Shown piece by piece: positions 1-8,306 of a stretch of DNA of 64,000 bases. Position 1 is the first letter of the stretch, and each line of letters starts with the position of its first letter. The notes below the pieces were generated by a model. That model worked only from the letters and a program-made list of their open reading frames with translations. It did not search any database and was not told the origin of the DNA. The stretch is from NCBI GenBank assembly GCA_008933805.1, contig WBUH01000016.1, positions 1-64,000 on the forward strand, given 5' to 3'. A program made the position numbers and the translations under genes. Source of the stretch: Bacteroidota bacterium. GTDB taxonomy: Bacteria > Bacteroidota > Bacteroidia > UBA8524.

Positions 1-909
1 CCCTTTTACATTGATGCAGGCAGTCTCAACTTGTCCCAAACTTTCAGCTCTAACCAGCAACAAAGTGGAGCTATTGCTGACAAGGCTTTTTAAATACACT
101 GTAACGTTTTTCCCGTTTTGACCCGACCCACCCGAACCGCCGTTCTGTCCGCCTCGCCCGTCCCTACCGTTTTGCCCGTAAGCGTCATTACCGTCTCTGC
201 CTTGCTGCCCGCCATACCCGTCAAAATTTAAATGGTAAGCCCCATTGTATAATAACGGAATTTGAATTTCAGTTTTTACATCCGGATTATACTTGTACGA
301 TACCTTTACCTCAATAAAATCAACAGAAAAAGGGTATTTAGAGTCGGGAATCAGTATCCCGTTTTTAATCATTTTACCGTTGTACTCAACGTCAAACAAA
401 TTCCACAAAAAGCTGCCATTAAATGAGGTGGTTGATACTTCTGTTCCGTTACTAAATCTACTGTGGAGCGTTAGTTTTAAAGGTATTCCGGGAGAAATCA
501 CCGCAGGCATTTCAAAAAAAACAGTAACCTTCTGAGGGCGTGGAATATCAATGGTAAATGTATCTACATAGTTGGCATTGTTTTTTGGTTTGACAATCAA
601 CTGTATCGGCTTATTTTCGGTTAAAACTTCCCGGGGATTGTAGGTTAACCTTCCATAGCTAAATGCCGAGTTAACCGCTTGCACATTAAATCGCCACCAG
701 TCCCAACCTCCTTTGGCCAAGCCGATAGTTGATTTTTGTTTACCATTATGCAAACGGACATTTATGCCTGTTGCTAAAACGCCATTTTGCTGTATGGCTT
801 GTGCAGTGTCAATTACTAAATCCATTTCTACCACACTCCTTTTGTGCAGTTTGTGTGATGAGCAAGCTGCAAAAAGCAGCAATAATGCAATCACTGGGTA
901 TGATTTCAT
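1..909 (-). CDS. Collagen-like lipoprotein (3' end beyond window)
   Basis: Read on the minus strand, the frame is open for all 303 codons from an ATG at 909 to the left edge, so the C-terminus is missing. The N-terminus is a lipoprotein signal: MKSYPVI, a Leu/Ala-rich core and the lipobox-like AACSS with the cysteine near residue 17. A roughly 200-residue region without a recognised domain follows, then a glycine-rich Gly-X-X stretch near residues 229-263 with GRDGNDAYGQNGRDGRGG, which is collagen-like, then a return to ordinary sequence. Exported and anchored in a membrane by inference. It is transcribed divergently from the flippase gene at 1026. Collagen-like lipoproteins of this kind are known in Bacteroidota but have no agreed function. 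Confidence 0.75.
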   Translation of the reverse strand, partial: MKSYPVIALLLLFAACSSHKLHKRSVVEMDLVIDTAQAIQQNGVLATGINVRLHNGKQKSTIGLAKGGWDWWRFNVQAVNSAFSYGRLTYNPREVLTENKPIQLIVKPKNNANYVDTFTIDIPRPQKVTVFFEMPAVISPGIPLKLTLHSRFSNGTEVSTTSFNGSFLWNLFDVEYNGKMIKNGILIPDSKYPFSVDFIEVKVSYKYNPDVKTEIQIPLLYNGAYHLNFDGYGGQQGRDGNDAYGQNGRDGRGGQNGGSGGSGQNGKNVTVYLKSLVSNSSTLLLVRAESLGQVETACINVKG

Positions 910-1009
910 AGTTACGATAGGTTTCGTCATATTAAACGATATGGGATGTGTTTTTATTGAATCTTTTGACGAAAAAAACATAGGCTTTATCTGCTATGGG
1001 TAATAGATG

Positions 1010-1017
1010 TATTTTTG
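1010..1017 (+). promoter_or_regulatory. Putative -7 promoter element
   Basis: TATTTTTG matches the Bacteroidota -7 consensus TAnnTTTG. It ends 8 nt before the ATG at 1026, which supports that start over the in-frame ATG at 996 and implies a very short leader. Confidence 0.5.
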
Positions 1018-1025
1018 CGCCGCAC

Positions 1026-2468
1026 ATGCAGCAAAAATTTTTATCAAACTTTACCCTTTTAGTGGTACTGAACCTTGCGGTGAAACTGTTTTGGGTGTTT
1101 GGTATTGATGTGGCCGTGCAGAATATGCTGGGCAGCGAGGTGTATGGCGACTATTTTGCCCTTTTTAACTTTGCTTACATTTTTGCCATTGTAAGCGATG
1201 TAGGTATTATTAACTACAACAACCGTGTAATAGCGGGTGAGCCCGAAAAGCTATCGTTTTATTTGGCTAATATCCTTGCCGCCAAAACCGGTTTGTTTGC
1301 CTTGTATTTGTTGGTGCTGGTGGTTTTTTCGTTTGTAGTGGGCTACAACAGCCAGCAATTAGGGTTGCTGATAATCATTGGTATCAACCAAGGGCTGATA
1401 ACCTTTTACAACTACCTGCGTTCAAATGTATCTGCTTTGCACCTCTTCAAAACCGAAAGTTTTCTTTCAGTAAGTGATAAGCTGGTAATGATTGTTTTGT
1501 GCGGTCTTTTACTTTGGCTTAATCCGTTTTCCACCCCTTTCACCATTTACACTTTTGCGTGGGTACAGGTACTTGGTTTAGTGTGCGGAGTGAGTATCTC
1601 TTTTGTTGTACTATACCGTTTTATAAAAAAGACAGAATTTAGGGTGGAGTGGGCTACCGTAAAGGATATTGTAAAAAAATCGTATCCGTATGCCATACTA
1701 GTAACCTTGATGAGCTTTTACACCCGCCTGGATGCGGTAATGATTGAGCGTTTGCTTCCCGACGGTGCTACCGAGGCCGGTATTTATGCATCAGGGTTTC
1801 GCCTGCTTGATTCGTTGATAATGTTTGCCGTATTAATGGCCAATATGCTACTGCCCATGTTTGGCCGTTTGATACACCGGGGGTTGCCTGTAGGCCAACT
1901 GGTAAAACAAAGTTTCGCCATTATGATGTTGCCTGCCGTGGGAGTGCCCCTGCTGGCTTGGTTTTATAAGGAGGACTTGTACAATCTTATCTACCCCAAT
2001 TTATACACCCCTTACAATGCCTACATTTTTGCATGGGTGCTCAGTGCTTTTGTACCCATCAGCATGGGGTATATTTTTGGTACTCTGCTAACTGCCAACG
2101 GCAGCTTACGGCAGCTAAACATCATCTCGGTACTTGGTTTGTTTGCCAATTTTTTGCTAAACCTTGTGCTGATACCCCAATACAAAGCAATGGGGGCTTG
2201 TATTGCCACAATTGCCACACAATCATTGGTGATACTACTTACCGTTTTGTATTGCCGACGGTTTTTCAAGTTCACCGTACCGCCAAAATTTGCCCTTTCA
2301 ACTATTTTTTTTCCCGTTTCAGCCGCAACCGTTTTTTATGCCTTTACATTTATACAGTGGGATTGGAAACTTGAAGTGCTTGCTGCACTAGGCTGCATGG
2401 TTTTATTAGCAGTAAGTACCGGACTAATAAAAATCAAAGAATTACTTACATCGTTCAAAACCACTTAG
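1026..2468 (+). CDS. Polysaccharide flippase (Wzx/MATE-like)
   Basis: A 480-residue, highly hydrophobic protein with about 12-14 predicted membrane segments, beginning MQQKFLSNFTLLVVLNLAVK. Length and pattern (paired helices, charged loops such as EFRVEWATVKDIVKKSYPYA, a C-terminal bundle with LGLFANFLLNLVLIPQYKAMG) fit the polysaccharide-biosynthesis flippase superfamily, which moves lipid-linked oligosaccharide across the inner membrane. An upstream in-frame ATG at 996 is rejected because the promoter-like TATTTTTG lies downstream of it. It is followed 58 nt later by Wzz-like and then ligase/polymerase-like genes, a typical Wzx/Wzy-type arrangement. Which glycan it moves cannot be told. Confidence 0.85.
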   Translation: MQQKFLSNFTLLVVLNLAVKLFWVFGIDVAVQNMLGSEVYGDYFALFNFAYIFAIVSDVGIINYNNRVIAGEPEKLSFYLANILAAKTGLFALYLLVLVVFSFVVGYNSQQLGLLIIIGINQGLITFYNYLRSNVSALHLFKTESFLSVSDKLVMIVLCGLLLWLNPFSTPFTIYTFAWVQVLGLVCGVSISFVVLYRFIKKTEFRVEWATVKDIVKKSYPYAILVTLMSFYTRLDAVMIERLLPDGATEAGIYASGFRLLDSLIMFAVLMANMLLPMFGRLIHRGLPVGQLVKQSFAIMMLPAVGVPLLAWFYKEDLYNLIYPNLYTPYNAYIFAWVLSAFVPISMGYIFGTLLTANGSLRQLNIISVLGLFANFLLNLVLIPQYKAMGACIATIATQSLVILLTVLYCRRFFKFTVPPKFALSTIFFPVSAATVFYAFTFIQWDWKLEVLAALGCMVLLAVSTGLIKIKELLTSFKTT

Positions 2469-2526
2469 GCAGAAGCCTTATTATATCGCCGTAATTTTTA
2501 TTTTTGCCATAAATACTCTTTATCTG

Positions 2527-3540
2527 ATGTCTGACCAAAAGACCAATTACCAGTTTAATACCATCGAGATTATCCGTCTGATTATCCGTCGCAAAATGCC
2601 GATAATCATCCTTACAGTGGTGGCTGCTATCGCTTCCATTATATTTTCAGGTCCTGCATTTATTACCCCAAAGTACGAGTCGAATGTGATTTTCTACCCC
2701 GCAAAAAACAACTCAGTTTCAGGGGGTATTTTGGAAGATGCAACGGCACGTGATGTGGATGCTTCTGAATTTGGTGAAGAGGAAAACGCCGAGCAGGCTT
2801 TGCAAATTTTGGGTTCTTCTCAATTGATGGGTCGCGTGGTTGAGCGCTTTCAGTTGATGAAGCATTATAATATCGACCCTAACGGCTCGATGCCATACAC
2901 CAAGCTTGCCAACAAAATAAAATCAAACATAAAATTCCGCCGTACTGAATTTCTTTCAATAGAGATTAGTGTGCTGGATGCCGACCCTAAAATGGCAGCG
3001 AGCATTGCCAACGGAATTTCACAGATATATGATACTGTGCGTACCGAGATTCAGAGACAGGTAGCCAGTAAGGCATATCAGATTATTGAGAACGAGTATA
3101 ATGCCAAGATAAAGGAAGTTGAGAGCTTGCAGCAGCAAGTAAACGAAATATCAAGCGGCAAGGGCATTTCTCCCGCAATGCTTTCAGGCGGAAAGAATGA
3201 AGGTACCGGACAGGCAATGGAACGCCAGCAAAAAATGGCTAAAAGCGGTGCCGATGTGGGTACGTTGATACGTCTTACCGAATCTCTTAGCCAACAAGTG
3301 GAGCAAATGAACCACTTGAAAGAAAAGTACCGCAAAGCAAAAGCAGATATGGAAGAGTACATTCCCCACAAGTTTGAGATTAGCCCTGCTTTTGCCGCCG
3401 AGCAAAAAGCGTATCCCCGTCGCAGTATTATTGTACTGCTTTCAACATTCGGCGTGTTTATCTTATCGGTATTGATGATGATATTGATGGAGCGTCTTTC
3501 TTTCTTCCGCGCCCAACTAAAAGAAGGTAACAACGCTTAA
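2527..3540 (+). CDS. Wzz-like chain-length determinant protein
   Basis: A 337-residue protein with one membrane segment near each end: residues about 24-46 (MPIIILTVVAAIASIIF) and about 299-322 (SIIVLLSTFGVFILSVLMMI). Between them lies a periplasmic region rich in predicted coiled coil (QIIENEYNAKIKEVESLQQQ) and a PxxP-like stretch before the second helix (AYPRRS). This is the architecture of polysaccharide co-polymerases of the Wzz family, which set polymer length. No C-terminal tyrosine-kinase domain is present. It lies between the flippase and the O-antigen-ligase-like gene and its stop codon abuts the next start, so the three are probably one operon. Confidence 0.85.
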   Translation: MSDQKTNYQFNTIEIIRLIIRRKMPIIILTVVAAIASIIFSGPAFITPKYESNVIFYPAKNNSVSGGILEDATARDVDASEFGEEENAEQALQILGSSQLMGRVVERFQLMKHYNIDPNGSMPYTKLANKIKSNIKFRRTEFLSIEISVLDADPKMAASIANGISQIYDTVRTEIQRQVASKAYQIIENEYNAKIKEVESLQQQVNEISSGKGISPAMLSGGKNEGTGQAMERQQKMAKSGADVGTLIRLTESLSQQVEQMNHLKEKYRKAKADMEEYIPHKFEISPAFAAEQKAYPRRSIIVLLSTFGVFILSVLMMILMERLSFFRAQLKEGNNA

Positions 3541-5019
3541 TTGCGTTTATATATGCTTACACGGGGGCAGATAATCAGCTTTTATGCTATTGGCGGCTTA
3601 TTTATAGCAGCCAATGTGATTGCTGTGCTGTTTGATTTCTATTTTGTGCCCCTTTTTCCTATAGCGTTTATTATCGTATTACTTGCCCTGTTTGCACAGG
3701 ATAAGCTTATCTACCTTGTTACCGGTTTAGTTCCCTTTTCAATACCTGTATGGCATTTAATGGGCAACTTCGGGTTGATACTCCCCACAGAGCCCATCAT
3801 TATTCTGTTAATGATTATTGGCGGGCTAAAATTGCTTAACAATGAGGGGGGCAACAATACCCGCGAGCTAATGCGCAATCCGCTCACCATTGCCATACTT
3901 ATAAACGTAGGCTGGTTGTTGTTTACCTCGGCTACCAGCAGTATGCCGCTGGTTTCGTTTAAATACACCGTTTCACGGATTTGGTACATCGTAGTGTTCT
4001 ACTTCATGGCCTATTTGCTGTTTACCAACTACAACCGTATCGAGAAGTTTTTGTGGTGGTTTACCATTCCGTTGGCCGGAGTAGTTGTGTACGTAATGGT
4101 ACGCCATTACCAACACGGGTTTATCAGGGATGTTTTCCCCTACATGATACAGCCCTTCTTTTGGGTACACGGTGTTTACAGTGCTACGGTGGCAATAACT
4201 ACCCCTATGCTGATTGTGTTTTTTATACGCAGTAAGCAAATGGGGTATAGCACCCTTACCCGCGGGTTTATTGCGTTGGCGGCTATGTTGTTTTTGCTTG
4301 CCATCACCTACTCATACACCCGCGCCACTTGGATTAGTTTAATGGGCGCATTGGCTGCTATGGCTGTGTTCTACATCAAAGTACCCATACGTTTTATATT
4401 CACTTCGATATTTGTGGTGTTGCTGGGCATTTTTGTTTTTCAGAAAGACATCATGCTAAAGTTGAGCGAGAATGAGCAAGGCTCATCGCGTAAAAGCGAT
4501 TTGGGCGAACACTTGCAATCGGTTTCAAACATTAAGAACGACCCCAGTAACCTTGAGCGTATTAACCGTTGGAACTGCGCTATCCGAATGTTTGAAGAGC
4601 GGCCAGTGTTGGGTTGGGGTCCGGGCACGTACGCATTTCAGTATGCGCCTTTTCAGCGTAGTAAAGATTTAACGGTTATCAGTACCAACTTTGGCGATGT
4701 GGGTCATGCCCATAGCGAATACTTAGGGCCCTTGGCTGAAGGCGGCCTTTTTGGTATGCTCACTTGGTTAGGTTTCTTTTTATTAAGCGTTTATAAGGGA
4801 ATGCGGCTGTTTTACAACAGCATTAACGAAAAGACACGCACCATAGCTCTTGCAGTAGTGTTAGGATTGATTACCTACTACGTACACGGCGTACTAAACA
4901 GTTACATTGATTACGACAAAATTGCCGTGCCCTTGTGGGGCTTCTGTGCTATTTTAGTGGCCTTGGAAAAGATTGATAAGACTTTTTCTAATACTGCAAA
5001 AGAGAGCCAAAAACAATAA
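3541..5019 (+). CDS. O-antigen ligase/polymerase family membrane protein
   Basis: A 492-residue protein with 10-12 hydrophobic segments and a large hydrophilic loop near residues 300-400 containing LERINRWNCAIRMFEERPVL followed by GWGPGTY and HAHSEYLGPLAEGG. Those loop motifs (GxGPG and the H-x-x-x-x-x-x-E/G region) are the signature of the Wzy_C/WaaL family, so it polymerizes or ligates surface glycan at the periplasmic face. The reading frame starts with TTG directly after the wzz stop; an ATG at 3553 (MLTRGQ) is an equally reasonable start. The 3' end overlaps the convergent toxin gene by 32 nt. Polymerase versus ligase cannot be decided from sequence. Confidence 0.85.
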   Translation: MRLYMLTRGQIISFYAIGGLFIAANVIAVLFDFYFVPLFPIAFIIVLLALFAQDKLIYLVTGLVPFSIPVWHLMGNFGLILPTEPIIILLMIIGGLKLLNNEGGNNTRELMRNPLTIAILINVGWLLFTSATSSMPLVSFKYTVSRIWYIVVFYFMAYLLFTNYNRIEKFLWWFTIPLAGVVVYVMVRHYQHGFIRDVFPYMIQPFFWVHGVYSATVAITTPMLIVFFIRSKQMGYSTLTRGFIALAAMLFLLAITYSYTRATWISLMGALAAMAVFYIKVPIRFIFTSIFVVLLGIFVFQKDIMLKLSENEQGSSRKSDLGEHLQSVSNIKNDPSNLERINRWNCAIRMFEERPVLGWGPGTYAFQYAPFQRSKDLTVISTNFGDVGHAHSEYLGPLAEGGLFGMLTWLGFFLLSVYKGMRLFYNSINEKTRTIALAVVLGLITYYVHGVLNSYIDYDKIAVPLWGFCAILVALEKIDKTFSNTAKESQKQ

Positions 5020-5275
5020 CATATACTACAATTTCATCATCTTCTTTTTTGTAGGCAATCACCCATTTATCAATAAAAAAGCAGCGCAGCCCTCTTGCTT
5101 TAAAAACAGGGTATTTGCAATCATTATGATCTGAAAAGGTAGTTAAGGTGTTTTTTATTTTGAGCAAGAAATTTTTCTTGAAACGCTTACCCGCGCCAGC
5201 AGTGTTTTTTGAATCAACGAACGTCGACAATTCCGAAATAACAAGTTGCGCTTCTTTTGAAAGCTTAATTTTCAT
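4988..5275 (-). CDS. RelE/ParE-type toxin
   Basis: A 95-residue protein, MKIKLSKEAQLVISELS..., with the secondary-structure order and spacing of type II RelE/ParE toxins: an N-terminal strand, a helical hairpin (residues 6-45), then strands ending RGLRCFFIDKWVIAYKKEDD and EIVVYVIVFGSLLQY. The conserved Arg before the central strand and the IAYK-like strand suit ribosome-dependent or gyrase toxins. The start overlaps the end of the antitoxin-like gene by 11 nt, implying coupled translation. The C-terminal codons overlap the end of the convergent polysaccharide gene (to 5019). RelE versus ParE activity is undetermined. Confidence 0.7.
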   Translation of the reverse strand: MKIKLSKEAQLVISELSTFVDSKNTAGAGKRFKKNFLLKIKNTLTTFSDHNDCKYPVFKARGLRCFFIDKWVIAYKKEDDEIVVYVIVFGSLLQY

Positions 5276-5486
5276 TAATCAAATCATCAATATCACTAAG
5301 TTCACTATTCATGCAATGATTGAGATATTCTTCAAGCTCTTTATCTGTTGCTTTCCTGCCTATTCCCAATGCTACATCTTTGGCACTTAACGCAGTGGTT
5401 GAATACTTCACTCCCAGCTCTTCTAAAGCTTGTAAAAGTTTCTTTCCGTTTTCGGTTGTTTCATCAAGTTCAATCTTGATTTCCAT
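5265..5486 (-). CDS. Antitoxin partner of the RelE/ParE-like toxin
   Basis: A 73-residue acidic protein, MEIKIELDETTENGKKLLQA..., ending in LNHCMNSELSDIDDLINEN. Its small size, acidic C-terminal tail and 11-nt overlap with a downstream RelE/ParE-like gene fit a type II antitoxin. I do not recognise the DNA-binding family. The frame is open 17 codons further upstream, but a TATATTTG promoter element ends 3 nt before the ATG at 5486, so that ATG is the likely start and the transcript would be almost leaderless. Confidence 0.65.
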   Translation of the reverse strand: MEIKIELDETTENGKKLLQALEELGVKYSTTALSAKDVALGIGRKATDKELEEYLNHCMNSELSDIDDLINEN

Positions 5487-5489
5487 ATT

Positions 5490-5497
5490 CAAATATA
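5490..5497 (-). promoter_or_regulatory. Putative -7 element of the toxin-antitoxin operon
   Basis: On the minus strand TATATTTG matches TAnnTTTG exactly and lies 3 nt upstream of the antitoxin ATG at 5486. Confidence 0.5.
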
Positions 5498-5597
5498 ACT
5501 TAAAACGTGCTTTTTTAATTGTATTCAGCCGCTGCACATAGCCTTATTTTATGCCAATATTTTAATTAGCACGGCTTTTGTTGTAAAATTGCAGTTT

Positions 5598-5876
5598 ATG
5601 GCTGAAGAAGTAGATGCTTACAAATCCCTGCTCGACAGGTTATACCAATACTCACAGTGGCCTTCGGTGTACAGGTTTAAATTTATCTTTAAAACCGACC
5701 ACCAATTAGGGGCTAAAATAGAAAACTGGTTTGGGAGTGATGCTAAGGTGCATTACCTGCAATCAAGTGCAAATAAATACCAAAGCTTAACGGTAGATAT
5801 AGAAATGGCAACCCCTGAAGATGTGATTGCCATTTATAAACGCGGTGCTGAGATTGACGGCTTGGTGATGTTGTGA
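5598..5876 (+). CDS. DUF493 (YbeD-like) family protein
   Basis: A 92-residue protein, MAEEVDAYKSLLDRLYQYSQ, with WPSVYRFKFIFKTDH and VDIEMATPEDVIAIYKRGAE. The order strand-helix-strand-strand-helix-strand and the Y-x-F-K-F-I motif match the DUF493/YbeD fold, a small ACT-like regulatory domain of unknown ligand. An in-frame TTG 9 nt upstream is possible but ATG at 5598 gives the usual family length. It converges on rimK with a 6-nt gap. No cellular function is established for the family. Confidence 0.75.
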   Translation: MAEEVDAYKSLLDRLYQYSQWPSVYRFKFIFKTDHQLGAKIENWFGSDAKVHYLQSSANKYQSLTVDIEMATPEDVIAIYKRGAEIDGLVML

Positions 5877-5882
5877 GAACTG

Positions 5883-6794
5883 TTAGGCACTCACTTTATC
5901 CTTGCGGCCGGGTCTTTTCTTGTTCACATTCTGCTCTATAAACTCAATCATCTTTCCTGCAATGTCCTTTTTGGTGGCTTGTTCAATGCCTTCCAAACCG
6001 GGTGATGAGTTTACTTCAAGTACCAAAGGTCCCCTGTCGCTTTGCAGCATATCCACACCGGCTATGTGCAAGCCCATTGCTTTGGCAGCTTTTAATGCAG
6101 TTTCTTTCTCAGCTTTTGTCAGTTTTATCGGTGCGGCACTTCCTCCCCTGTGCAGGTTAGAGCGGAACTCACCTTCGGCAGCTTGTCTTTTCATGGCACA
6201 TACTACCTCATTGCCCACCACAATAACGCGCAAATCAGCTCCTTTAGCCTCTTTTATATACTCTTGGAGCAGTACGTTCTTATCAATGCCTTGAAAAGCC
6301 TCTAAAATCGATTTAGCCGTCTTTTTAGTTTCGGCAAGCATCACGCCTATGCCTTGGGTTCCCTCTAGTAGTTTTATCACCACAGGAACTCCGCCCAGCA
6401 TTTTAAGAAGGTCGTTCATATTGTCCGCATTGTGGGCAAATGCCGTATGGGGCATTCCCAAGCCTTCGCGGGCAAGTAATTGCATACTGCGCAGTTTATC
6501 TCGAGAGCGGGTAATGGCCATACTTCCGTTGGCACAAAACACGTTCATCATTTCAAACTGGCGCACAATGGCCGTTCCGTAAAACGTTACCGATGAGCCG
6601 ATGCGCGGTATTACAGCATCCACTCCGGTAATGTCTTTACCGTTATGGTGTATGGTAGGAGCCCCTTTTTTAAGCCCTACGTAACAATCAAGGTGGTTAT
6701 ATACTTCAACCTCATGCCCCCTTTGTTGGGCAGCCTCAACCAGCCTTGCGGTTGAATACAACTTTGTGTTTCTGGATAAAATAGCGATTTTCAT
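5883..6794 (-). CDS. rimK: RimK-type ATP-grasp glutamate ligase
   Basis: A 303-residue protein. The N-terminal domain begins [20 protein letters not shown], with the [19 protein letters not shown] segment typical of RimK, followed by the ATP-grasp domain: [17 protein letters not shown] (nucleotide-binding lysine and glycine loop), [20 protein letters not shown], and the metal-binding end [17 protein letters not shown]. Family knowledge: RimK adds glutamate residues to the C-terminus of ribosomal protein S6; relatives in other pathways ligate other amino acids. It ends an operon with an aspartic-protease-like partner (17 nt upstream) and dtd. Close match in length to the family. Confidence 0.92.
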   Translation of the reverse strand: MKIAILSRNTKLYSTARLVEAAQQRGHEVEVYNHLDCYVGLKKGAPTIHHNGKDITGVDAVIPRIGSSVTFYGTAIVRQFEMMNVFCANGSMAITRSRDKLRSMQLLAREGLGMPHTAFAHNADNMNDLLKMLGGVPVVIKLLEGTQGIGVMLAETKKTAKSILEAFQGIDKNVLLQEYIKEAKGADLRVIVVGNEVVCAMKRQAAEGEFRSNLHRGGSAAPIKLTKAEKETALKAAKAMGLHIAGVDMLQSDRGPLVLEVNSSPGLEGIEQATKKDIAGKMIEFIEQNVNKKRPGRKDKVSA

Positions 6795-6811
6795 AAAACT
6801 TACCCGGTTAA

Positions 6812-7297
6812 TTATTGGGCACGCTTTTCAGTATGCAATGCGTTCTTTAGTTTCTTTATCTTCTTTTTGTGTGATAGGTTGGCCTTGGCCACATCTACCA
6901 CAAATTTTCCCCGTAAAAACCTCCTGCCCAGCAGTACAGGGTACTCAAGGTTAGAGCGGTCGCGCAACGAGATTTCCATATCGTATAACTTGCCGAACAT
7001 TCTTACGGTAGTAAGCACTATATAGCGGTTCTCACCATGCCCGAAAGAGTTTTTTATTCTCTTCTCTTTATGAAACGGCAAAATAAACTCTTTACCGTTA
7101 AAAGCAGGCATTGAAGCATCTAACGGAATAAATTTAACATATTGTTTACGATAGCGTTTCACCAAGGCGATGCTGCTGCAATGCAGCACCGATGTAGATG
7201 CGCCGGTATCAATTTTGGCATCCACGTCCTCAAGGCCAAAGTCAACAAAGTCAACTTTTTCTTTCCAGCCTATTTTGGGTCGTAGCTTTGGGGCCAT
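6812..7297 (-). CDS. RimB-like retropepsin-fold protein
   Basis: A 161-residue protein with the aspartic-protease signature [18 protein letters not shown] near residues 26-43 and the second conserved block [17 protein letters not shown] near residues 118-136. This is the family annotated as ATP-dependent zinc protease or RimB, a retropepsin-like fold found beside RimK. Established knowledge: RimB is a proposed protease acting with RimK on glutamated ribosomal S6. Here it precedes rimK by 17 nt on the same strand, so the functional pairing is well supported by context. Proteolytic activity itself is inferred. Confidence 0.85.
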   Translation of the reverse strand: MAPKLRPKIGWKEKVDFVDFGLEDVDAKIDTGASTSVLHCSSIALVKRYRKQYVKFIPLDASMPAFNGKEFILPFHKEKRIKNSFGHGENRYIVLTTVRMFGKLYDMEISLRDRSNLEYPVLLGRRFLRGKFVVDVAKANLSHKKKIKKLKNALHTEKRAQ

Positions 7298-7315
7298 AGC
7301 TCAATCAATTATAAT

Positions 7316-7768
7316 TTATACTCTGTTCTTAGTATCAATCAGTATTGTAACAGGTCCGTCGTTTATCAATCCCACTTTCATGTCAGCACCAAACTTACCT
7401 GTTTTTATAGGCTTGTTCAATAAGGTTTCAACCTGCTTAATGGTTTGCTCGTACAAAGGTATAGCTATATCGGGCTTTGCCGCCATAATATACGACGGAC
7501 GGTTTCCTTTTTTTGTACTGGCGTGCAAAGTAAACTGACTTACCAGCAACATATCACCCTTGGTATCCAAAAGGCTCAGGTTCATTACCCCGTCAGTATC
7601 GTTAAAAATGCGCAGGTTTACCATCTTAGCAGTTAGCCACTCAATATCTTCAGAACTATCCGCTTCCTCAATACCCAATAGCACCATTAAACCGGGGCCG
7701 ATAGATGAGTGTTCAACTCCGTCTATGGTTACGCTTGCTTGCAAAACCCTTTGTATTACTGCTTTCAT
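7316..7768 (-). CDS. dtd: D-aminoacyl-tRNA deacylase
   Basis: A 150-residue protein, MKAVIQRVLQASVTIDGVEH, carrying both catalytic signatures of the DTD family: SQFTLHASTKKGNRPSY (Ser-Gln-x-x-x near residues 78-94) and NDGPVTI (Gly-Pro cis motif near residue 136). It hydrolyses D-amino acids, and glycine from tRNA-Ala, in the cytoplasm, protecting translation. It is the first gene of a three-gene minus-strand unit with the RimB-like gene (18 nt away) and rimK. Upstream lies the terminator of the Exb operon. Confidence 0.95.
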   Translation of the reverse strand: MKAVIQRVLQASVTIDGVEHSSIGPGLMVLLGIEEADSSEDIEWLTAKMVNLRIFNDTDGVMNLSLLDTKGDMLLVSQFTLHASTKKGNRPSYIMAAKPDIAIPLYEQTIKQVETLLNKPIKTGKFGADMKVGLINDGPVTILIDTKNRV

Positions 7769-7781
7769 GGGTGTCTATAAA

Positions 7782-7812
7782 TAAAAAATCCATCACTGTA
7801 AGGTGATGGATT
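7782..7812 (-). terminator. Rho-independent terminator of the Exb operon
   Basis: A perfect 10-bp stem AATCCATCAC/GTGATGGATT with loop TGTAAG. Read on the minus strand it is followed by a run ATTTTTTAT, the U-tract. It lies between the last exbD (ends 7836) and dtd (starts 7768). Confidence 0.85.
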
Positions 7813-7835
7813 AAAGTATTCCAAAAAATCGTTTG

Positions 7836-8306
7836 TTACAGGCCTGGGCCGGTATTACGTTTTTTCGCTGAGTAATAAATCTTAAACACCGATGTTTTAC
7901 GTAATTCCTGCTTCACATCCACCACTGTACCCATTTTTGCTTCTTTATCAGCTTTTAATGAAACTGAAAACTTAGGCAAATCTACAGGGTGTATCTGTGT
8001 TTTCTCCAACTCTAAGAATTGAGGAATTTGGCTAGGGTATGCTAATTGATCGTTTAGCTGGATACGTGATGCAGTACCTAAACGGTCATCGGCAGGGGGG
8101 CCAACGTAAATAAAGCTGGTAGCTGATTTACGTTCAAGTTTTTCAACCTCTTCGGCCATTGGAGTATTGTTTTTTACTTTCAAAGTAACCTCACGCAAGG
8201 TGGTAGTCACCATGAAGAAGAAAAGCAACATGAACACGATATCAGGCAACGAAGCTGTTGAAATAGGCGCTGAGCCTGTAGACTTCTTTTTCTTAAACTT
8301 TGCCAT
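7836..8306 (-). CDS. exbD: ExbD/TolR-family protein (second copy)
   Basis: A 156-residue protein with a lysine-rich N-terminus (MAKFKKKKSTGSAPI), one membrane helix at about residues 21-40 (LPDIVFMLLFFFMVTTTLRE) that contains the conserved Asp of ExbD/TolR proton-channel subunits, and a periplasmic domain. Its ATG overlaps the stop of the upstream ExbD gene by 1 nt, so translation is coupled. Inferred role: with ExbB it uses proton motive force to energize an outer-membrane process, of the TonB or Tol type. No TonB gene is in the window. Confidence 0.9.
   Translation of the reverse strand: MAKFKKKKSTGSAPISTASLPDIVFMLLFFFMVTTTLREVTLKVKNNTPMAEEVEKLERKSATSFIYVGPPADDRLGTASRIQLNDQLAYPSQIPQFLELEKTQIHPVDLPKFSVSLKADKEAKMGTVVDVKQELRKTSVFKIYYSAKKRNTGPGL

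Noticed and set aside
120-240. CRISPR-like repeated GC-rich stretch
   Set aside because: The repetition reflects Gly-X-X codons in a coding frame, not direct repeats with spacers.
2021-2374. Small open frames inside the flippase gene on both strands
   Set aside because: They overlap a real gene and have no recognisable sequence.
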